Of a stretch of DNA of 9,759 bases, positions 7,501 through 9,759 are shown in pieces; within the stretch, counting starts at the first letter, position 1, and each line of letters starts with the position of its first letter. Under the pieces are notes generated by a model. That model ran no database searches. It worked only from the letters and a program-made list of their open reading frames with translations, and was not told where the DNA came from. Source of the DNA: an uncultured Chloroflexota bacterium. Its GTDB lineage: Bacteria > Chloroflexota > Limnocylindria > Limnocylindrales > CSP1-4. The translations under genes and the position numbers were made by a program. Location of the stretch: contig CAIXZV010000417.1 in the NCBI GenBank assembly GCA_903924005.1, positions 1 through 9,759 of the forward strand, written 5' to 3'.

Positions 7501-8136
7501 GTTGACGAGGTCGCCCGCAACCATGCCCTGGTTTGTGGCGCCGATGGTCACCGCCGCTTCGCCTGTGAGGACGCCAGCCCTTGCGCTGATGCCAGGCCCG
7601 AGACCCTTGACTGCGTCCACCAGCTCCATCGCGGCGCGGACGGCTCGCTCGGCGTCGTCTTCGCGCGCCACGGGCGTGCCCCAGACGGCCATGACCGCAT
7701 CGCCGATGAACTTCTCCACGATGCCGCCGTAGCGGGTCACGATCTCTCCGGCCAGGTCGAAGTTGCGGGTCAGCGTCTCGCGGACGTCCTCGCTGTCGCG
7801 CTCCTCGGCGAAGGGCGTGAAGCCCACAAGGTCCGTGAACATGATGCTGACAAGCCGGCGCTCCGAGACGGGGGTGGAGGCTGGGCCGCGCGACGCGACG
7901 AAGCCCGCCGGGAGTCCAGGGGGCATGCCGGCTGTGGGCGCGGCGCCGGGCCGCACGGCGGGCGCTCCGGCCGCGCCGGCGGCTGCCAAAAGGGGCGTGG
8001 CGCACTCGGAGCAGAACTTCGCGCCCGGCGTGTTCGCCGTGCCGCAGGTGGGGCAGCCAGAGGCCAGCGGGGTTGCGCACTCAGAGCAGAACTTCGCCCC
8101 GGGGCGGTTCTCAGTGCCGCAGCTGGAACAGGTCAC
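4588..8136 (-). CDS. Zinc-ribbon / class III nucleotide cyclase / AAA ATPase / TPR-like signalling protein
   Basis: This 1182-residue protein starts with two zinc ribbons (Cys 3,6,17,20 and 28,31,42,45), then an Ala/Pro-rich linker (about 50-90). A class III cyclase domain follows (about 92-265). It keeps both metal-binding Asp (FTDLVGFT, D102; KFIGDAVMAVWG, D146), K142, and the transition-state Asn212 and Arg216 in GDLVNTAARLQ. The usual purine-selecting Asp/Thr, seven residues before that Asn, reads Met205, so ATP versus GTP specificity is uncertain. Next is an AAA_16/STAND ATPase: PFVGRDDE, Walker A GIGGIGKS at 312-319, Walker B VLVFEDLQWAD at 432-442. A winged-helix-like part (about 560-640) and TPR-like helices to the C terminus complete it. 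No signal peptide or membrane segment is seen, so it is likely cytosolic. GTG at 8136 is chosen because GGGGAGG lies 10 bases upstream and VTCSSCG is the usual beginning of such proteins. The longer in-frame start at 8280 would read through repeats. Confidence 0.92.
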   Translation of the reverse strand: MTCSSCGTENRPGAKFCSECATPLASGCPTCGTANTPGAKFCSECATPLLAAAGAAGAPAVRPGAAPTAGMPPGLPAGFVASRGPASTPVSERRLVSIMFTDLVGFTPFAEERDSEDVRETLTRNFDLAGEIVTRYGGIVEKFIGDAVMAVWGTPVAREDDAERAVRAAMELVDAVKGLGPGISARAGVLTGEAAVTIGATNQGMVAGDLVNTAARLQSVAQPGTVLVGETTQRAASSAIAFEPVGDQTLKGKVAPVPAWRALRVVAERGGRGRSDSMEAPFVGRDDEIRLMKDLFHATARERRARLVSITGIGGIGKSRLAWEFEKYLDGIMDAVWWHNGRSPAYGEGITFWALGEMLRGRAGLTETDDETATRAKVAAMLVQHVPDEAERRWIEPAILALLGVQTGAGSEQLFGAWRTFFERLSDTAPVVLVFEDLQWADGGTLDFIDHLLEWSRSIPLLIVTLSRPELLERRPDWGAGKRSFTSIYLEPLPKAAMQELLAGLVPGLPVAARDAIVARADGIPLYAVETVRMLLAQGRLVLDGDAYRPVDSLADLAVPETLTALITARLDELDASDRALVADAAVLGQSFAIPGLAAVSGLDAAALETRLRALVRRELFIHLADARSPERGQYAFVQALIREVAYNTLAKKDRKARHLAAARFFETLETDELAGALAGHYLAAHEYAAEGVEADALAAQARVALRAAAERAVALGSHPQAITFYERALEVSPLASDRAELHEKALASAMEGIVAEPALRHAEGALAARRELGDRPAVVTAIAALASAHSFDTGTDTTLDFLMPAWEEFQDLEATLPGGTLMSAIVTGYVHRDDYPSAIQWIERALPIVERFGVTPVLARLISSRSACLYRVERPNESLMLLRGVHAVAVENDFERIHMGTRTQLTFFEQFANPIAGLAMAREGLEIAARRGSTQYGFFMVGNAASCAIRTGDWAWARALTDEWLAKEVKPSVFLEIYVDRSVLKSLRGEDASDDLAAAERLAPDIADPQFASYLSWARGWQAFAAGDFTEARRHGVAAADTTNYFVPIGLPLAIRSALWSGDVETASTLLERLTSAVWAGQAIDLDRLTLRAGIAALEGRRADAITAYRDALRGWRQLGLVFDEAVAAVDLVTLLAPTEREMAEAPAAIAAAREALERLGARPFLERLATAGVAQGAAAG
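7990..8136 (-). repeat. In-gene tandem duplication of a zinc-ribbon unit
   Basis: Residues 1-24 (8136-8065) and 26-49 (8061-7990) of the cyclase protein are repeats offset by 75 bp. They agree at 18 of 24 residues, including all four cysteines and the shared block PGAKFCSECATPL. Near-identity is also visible in the DNA, where the same cysteine codons and flanking bases recur. Paired zinc ribbons at the N terminus are common in this protein type, so the duplication is probably functional and could mediate protein contacts. Confidence 0.85.
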
Positions 8137-8146
8137 GAAGTAGCGT

Positions 8147-8153
8147 CCTCCCC
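8147..8153 (-). promoter_or_regulatory. Ribosome binding site that decides the GTG start of the cyclase gene
   Basis: On the minus strand GGGGAGG lies 10 bases before GTG at 8136-8134. It is one of the strongest ribosome sites in the window and supports a non-ATG start directly before the first zinc ribbon. Confidence 0.75.
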
Positions 8154-8175
8154 AGACGTTGACCGGTGAGGCGTG

Positions 8176-8203
8176 AGTGTAACCGCGGAGGCCAAATGGC
8201 ATC
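8176..8203 (-). promoter_or_regulatory. Weak candidate promoter of the cyclase gene
   Basis: On the minus strand TACACT (8181-8176) fits a TAnnnT -10 box. GATGCC (8203-8198) stands 16 bp upstream where a -35 would be, but is a poor match to TTGACA. Transcription would then start about 32 bases before the GTG. A similar GATGCA with 17-bp spacing to TAGACT precedes the LAL regulator, which is the only reason to mention the -35. This may be chance. Confidence 0.25.
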
Positions 8204-8253
8204 GATTGCGCAGGCCGAGTGGCCCCCTCGCCGTTGCGAGCGGAGCGACCCTC

Positions 8254-8419
8254 GCGCAGTTGGGCCGCCCGGTGGCCCAACTGCGCACCGGGCGCGTCGT
8301 CTGGTCCACTCCGGTGGCCGCGTGCGCACTACGGGGCCAGTCCACCGCGCAGATGGCCTCCGAGGTGGCCCGATTGCATCGTCGCCGCGCAGTTGGGCCA
8401 CCGGGCGGGCCGCTCCAAG
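8254..8419. repeat. Palindromic repeat array, right cluster (four 33-34-bp units)
   Basis: The clearest unit is 8254-8286. Its arms GCGCAGTTGGGCCGCC and GGTGGCCCAACTGCGC are inverted copies differing at one position, a G/T wobble, with one central base. Related units follow at 8294-8327 (needs small indels; keeps CCGGTGGCC and TGCGC), 8347-8379 (23 of 33 positions) and 8387-8419 (first 25 bases strong, right end decayed; 21 of 33). The starts again form two pairs exactly 40 bp apart, as in the cluster at the other end of the cyclase gene. The unit symmetry would allow a dimeric protein to bind or an RNA to fold. I do not recognise the family. Confidence 0.75.
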
Positions 8420-8492
8420 GTGCGATCGCTAACCGTCAGGCCGCCGGGATCGCCGGCCGCGGCGCGCCCTCGGGGCTGACCGCGGGTCCCCG

Positions 8493-8522
8493 TTGACGGT
8501 CTCCACGGCCCCCTGCTACCGT
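8493..8522 (+). promoter_or_regulatory. Sigma-70-type promoter with extended -10 for the LysM-M23 peptidase
   Basis: TTGACG (8493-8498) matches the -35 consensus at five of six bases. After 18 bp comes TACCGT (8517-8522), a TAnnnT -10 box preceded by TGC, which forms an extended -10. Transcription would start near 8529, giving a leader of about 130 bases before the TTG at 8661. It is the best promoter match in the window. Confidence 0.55.
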
Positions 8523-8660
8523 CCCGGCCAGCCGGGCTCGCGTGGGGCGCATGAGACCGGAAGGCGACGCCGGGGATCGCGCACGCGCCCATATTGACTG
8601 CTGGAGCGCTGCGCCACGGGTCCGCTGATCCCCCTCCGCACACATCGCCGCCCCGAACGG

Positions 8661-9653
8661 TTGATCTTTGGCCTCGCCGCCATCGTCATGGTTGCCGGCC
8701 TGGTTGTGGCCGCCCCGTCCATCTTCGGACGCGGCTCAGACCCCGCCGCGACGGCACGCATCGCGGTGAGCGGGTCGAAGGCGCGCGACGCGGGCGAGGA
8801 CTGGACTGCCGTGACGCCGCCGCTCACGCCCATCACCATCCCCTCCCCCAGTCCAACGCCCAGCCCAACGCCAGAGCCGCCGCAGCCCACGCGCTACAGG
8901 ATCAAGTCCGGCGACACGATCTACTCAATCGCCGCCATGTTCAACCTCCGGATGTCCAGCGTCATGTGGTCCAACGGCCTCACCAACGCGCTCATCCACG
9001 TGGGCAGGTGGCTCACGCTGCCGCCGTCCGATGGCCTGATGACCACCGTCCTGGCGGGCGAGACGCTCGAGGACCTCGCGGCCAGAGTCCATGTTGTGCC
9101 GGAGGTCATCGCCGCGGCCAACGGTCTGGCAGAAGGCGCTGTGCTCACGACGGACCAGGTGCTGTTCATCCCCGATGGGCGCGGACCCAAGATCGACCTG
9201 ACCCACCTGCCGCCGGGGCTGTCCGGGTCCAGCCCGCTGCGGAAGTTCAGTTGGCCGTTGGCCAGCTGGGAGCTGAGCCAGACCTTCGGCTGCACCGGCT
9301 TCTGGGCGGAGGCGCGGTTTGGCAACTGCGCCCACTACCACGGCGGCATTGATCTGGTGGCCCCGCTGGGGACGCCTGTGCGTGCGGTCGGGGCGGGCAG
9401 GGTGACGTTCTCCGGCTGGAACGGCGGCGGCGGCTGGATGGTCTGCATCGACCATGGCGAGAAGATCACCACCTGCTACGCGCACATGTACGCGCTCGCC
9501 GTCCGTGTCGGCGCCCGGGTGCAACGCGGCACGATGGTTGGACGGCTGGGCGGCACGGGCAACGCCACCGGCGCGCACCTGCACTTCGAGATCTGGAAGG
9601 GCCCGCGCGGTCCTGACGGCGTTCGGCTCAACCCGTGGGTGTACCTGCCCTAG
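8661..9653 (+). CDS. Membrane-anchored LysM-LysM-M23 metallopeptidase (cell-wall hydrolase)
   Basis: Read from TTG at 8661 the protein has 330 residues. A hydrophobic segment (about 2-19) acts as signal anchor, placing the rest outside the cell. A Pro/Ser/Thr linker follows (about 52-77), then two LysM peptidoglycan-binding repeats (79-122, with YRIKSGDTIYSIA; 128-172, with LAGETLEDLAARV). The M23/LytM domain (about 195-330) has an intact zinc and catalytic set: H227 and D231 in HYHGGID, H275 in CYAHM, and H306/H308 in AHLHFE. It should cut peptide cross-links, or act in envelope growth or division. Four cysteines (211, 223, 262, 272) in the exported domain could form disulfides. The start is unsure: the frame is open from 8598, no ATG is available before the membrane segment, and upstream codons encode a basic RTHRRPER stretch that would suit the cytosolic tail. 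Only TTG 8661 or rare CTG codons offer starts, none with a clear ribosome site. Confidence 0.88.
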   Translation: MIFGLAAIVMVAGLVVAAPSIFGRGSDPAATARIAVSGSKARDAGEDWTAVTPPLTPITIPSPSPTPSPTPEPPQPTRYRIKSGDTIYSIAAMFNLRMSSVMWSNGLTNALIHVGRWLTLPPSDGLMTTVLAGETLEDLAARVHVVPEVIAAANGLAEGAVLTTDQVLFIPDGRGPKIDLTHLPPGLSGSSPLRKFSWPLASWELSQTFGCTGFWAEARFGNCAHYHGGIDLVAPLGTPVRAVGAGRVTFSGWNGGGGWMVCIDHGEKITTCYAHMYALAVRVGARVQRGTMVGRLGGTGNATGAHLHFEIWKGPRGPDGVRLNPWVYLP

Positions 9654-9667
9654 CACTGAGACGGCGG

Positions 9668-9673
9668 TATCAT
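9668..9673 (+). promoter_or_regulatory. Possible -10 element for tRNA-Arg
   Basis: TATCAT ends ten bases before the mature 5' end of the tRNA and fits the -10 consensus at five of six bases, so transcription could begin about four bases upstream of the tRNA. The matching -35 position (CTGCCC near 9645-9650, inside the end of the peptidase gene) is poor. Read-through from the peptidase gene is also possible, since the two are only 30 bp apart with no terminator. Confidence 0.35.
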
Positions 9674-9683
9674 CGGCCTCCGC

Positions 9684-9759
9684 GCGCCCGTAGCTCAGTG
9701 GATAGAGCACCTGACTTCGGATCAGGTGGTCGGGGGTTCGAATCCCTCCGGGCGCGCCA
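9684..9759 (+). tRNA. tRNA-Arg (anticodon UCG)
   Basis: This is a complete 76-base cloverleaf. Acceptor GCGCCCG pairs with CGGGCGC. The D arm is GCTC-AGTGGATA-GAGC. The anticodon stem CCTGA/TCAGG encloses CTTCGGA, giving anticodon TCG at 9717-9719, which reads CGA and, through wobble modification, other CGN codons. The T arm is CGGGG-GTTCGAAT-CCCTCCG in type, with the invariant GTTCGAA. The discriminator is G and CCA is encoded at the last three bases of the window. Confidence 0.95.

Larger units (their letters stand above)
8137..8660. other. 524-bp divergent intergenic region between the cyclase and peptidase genes
   Basis: No credible gene lies here. From left to right it holds the cyclase ribosome site and a possible promoter, a possible degenerate half-copy of the palindrome beginning at 8208 (GCGCAGGCCGAGTGGCCC), the four clear palindrome units, about 70 bp with nothing recognised (8420-8492), the peptidase promoter at 8493-8522, and an about 130-base leader to the peptidase start. 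A 25-codon frame in that leader (ATG 8551, TGA 8626-8628) has only a GGGG before it. It could be a leader peptide but has no supporting features. Longer open frames through the repeats are compositional artefacts. Confidence 0.7.

Noticed and set aside
6982..8169. 395-codon plus-strand frame opposite the zinc-ribbon and cyclase domains
   Set aside because: It is antisense to well-conserved catalytic motifs, and its protein has no recognisable domain.
8137..8280. N-terminal extension of the cyclase protein to an ATG at 8280
   Set aside because: The extra 48 residues run through the repeat region and the ribosome site GGGGAGG, and the zinc ribbon normally begins within the first few residues.
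8254..8419. CRISPR array
   Set aside because: The units are degenerate, the gaps are about 7 bp and not unique spacers of about 30 bp, and no cas gene is present.
8173..8496. 107-codon frame through the palindrome array, with a repeated AQLGRPVAQLR / AQMASEVARLH look
   Set aside because: The apparent protein repeat is produced by the 33-bp DNA units. Unit spacing of 40, 53 and 40 bp does not keep a reading frame, so coding is unlikely.
9684..9759. Integration (att) site at the 3' end of the tRNA
   Set aside because: tRNA ends are common integration targets, but the window stops at the CCA. No integrase or repeated tRNA fragment is visible.

Overview
The window is high-GC, densely coded bacterial DNA. 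It holds one truncated and five complete protein genes plus a complete tRNA-Arg at the right edge. Several traits together suggest a soil or freshwater Chloroflexota (Limnocylindria-like) or a high-GC actinobacterium: a zinc-ribbon/cyclase/ATPase fusion protein, a large LuxR-type ATPase regulator, a Streptomyces-type small nickel-binding protein, a LysM-M23 peptidase with a Pro/Ser/Thr linker, GTG and TTG starts, and at least one gene with no visible ribosome site. That placement is inference; the window contains no phylogenetic marker that settles it.

Layout. At 2-1031 (+) lie the end of an ABC ATPase and its ABC-2 permease, translationally coupled by an 8-bp overlap. At 1035-1283 (-) is a small DUF4242/SCO4226-like nickel-binding protein, convergent with the permease only 3 bp away. 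At 1457-4384 (+) is a 975-residue LAL/MalT-like regulator (AAA ATPase, TPR-like region, LuxR helix-turn-helix). At 4588-8136 (-) is a 1182-residue protein made of two zinc ribbons, a class III cyclase domain, an AAA ATPase and a TPR-like region. At 8661-9653 (+) is a membrane-anchored LysM-LysM-M23 cell-wall peptidase. At 9684-9759 (+) is tRNA-Arg(UCG) with its CCA encoded.

The centre is a convergent pair of very large signalling proteins. They share the same NTPase, winged-helix-like and TPR-like core. One carries a DNA-binding output and the other a cyclic-nucleotide output. They could form a sensing circuit, but nothing in the sequence proves they work together. The regulator also reads divergently from the nickel-binding gene, so the 173 bp between them is a possible target.

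The least expected structure is non-coding. Both intergenic regions flanking the cyclase gene hold degenerate copies of a 33-bp imperfect palindrome (core GCGCAGTTGGGCC...GGCCCAACTGCGC). The copies occur as pairs whose starts are exactly 40 bp apart: 4380/4420, 4483/4523, 8254/8294 and 8347/8387. A separate long hairpin at 4548-4594 encloses the cyclase stop codon. This palindrome array is the best candidate here for something not yet described; its function is unknown.
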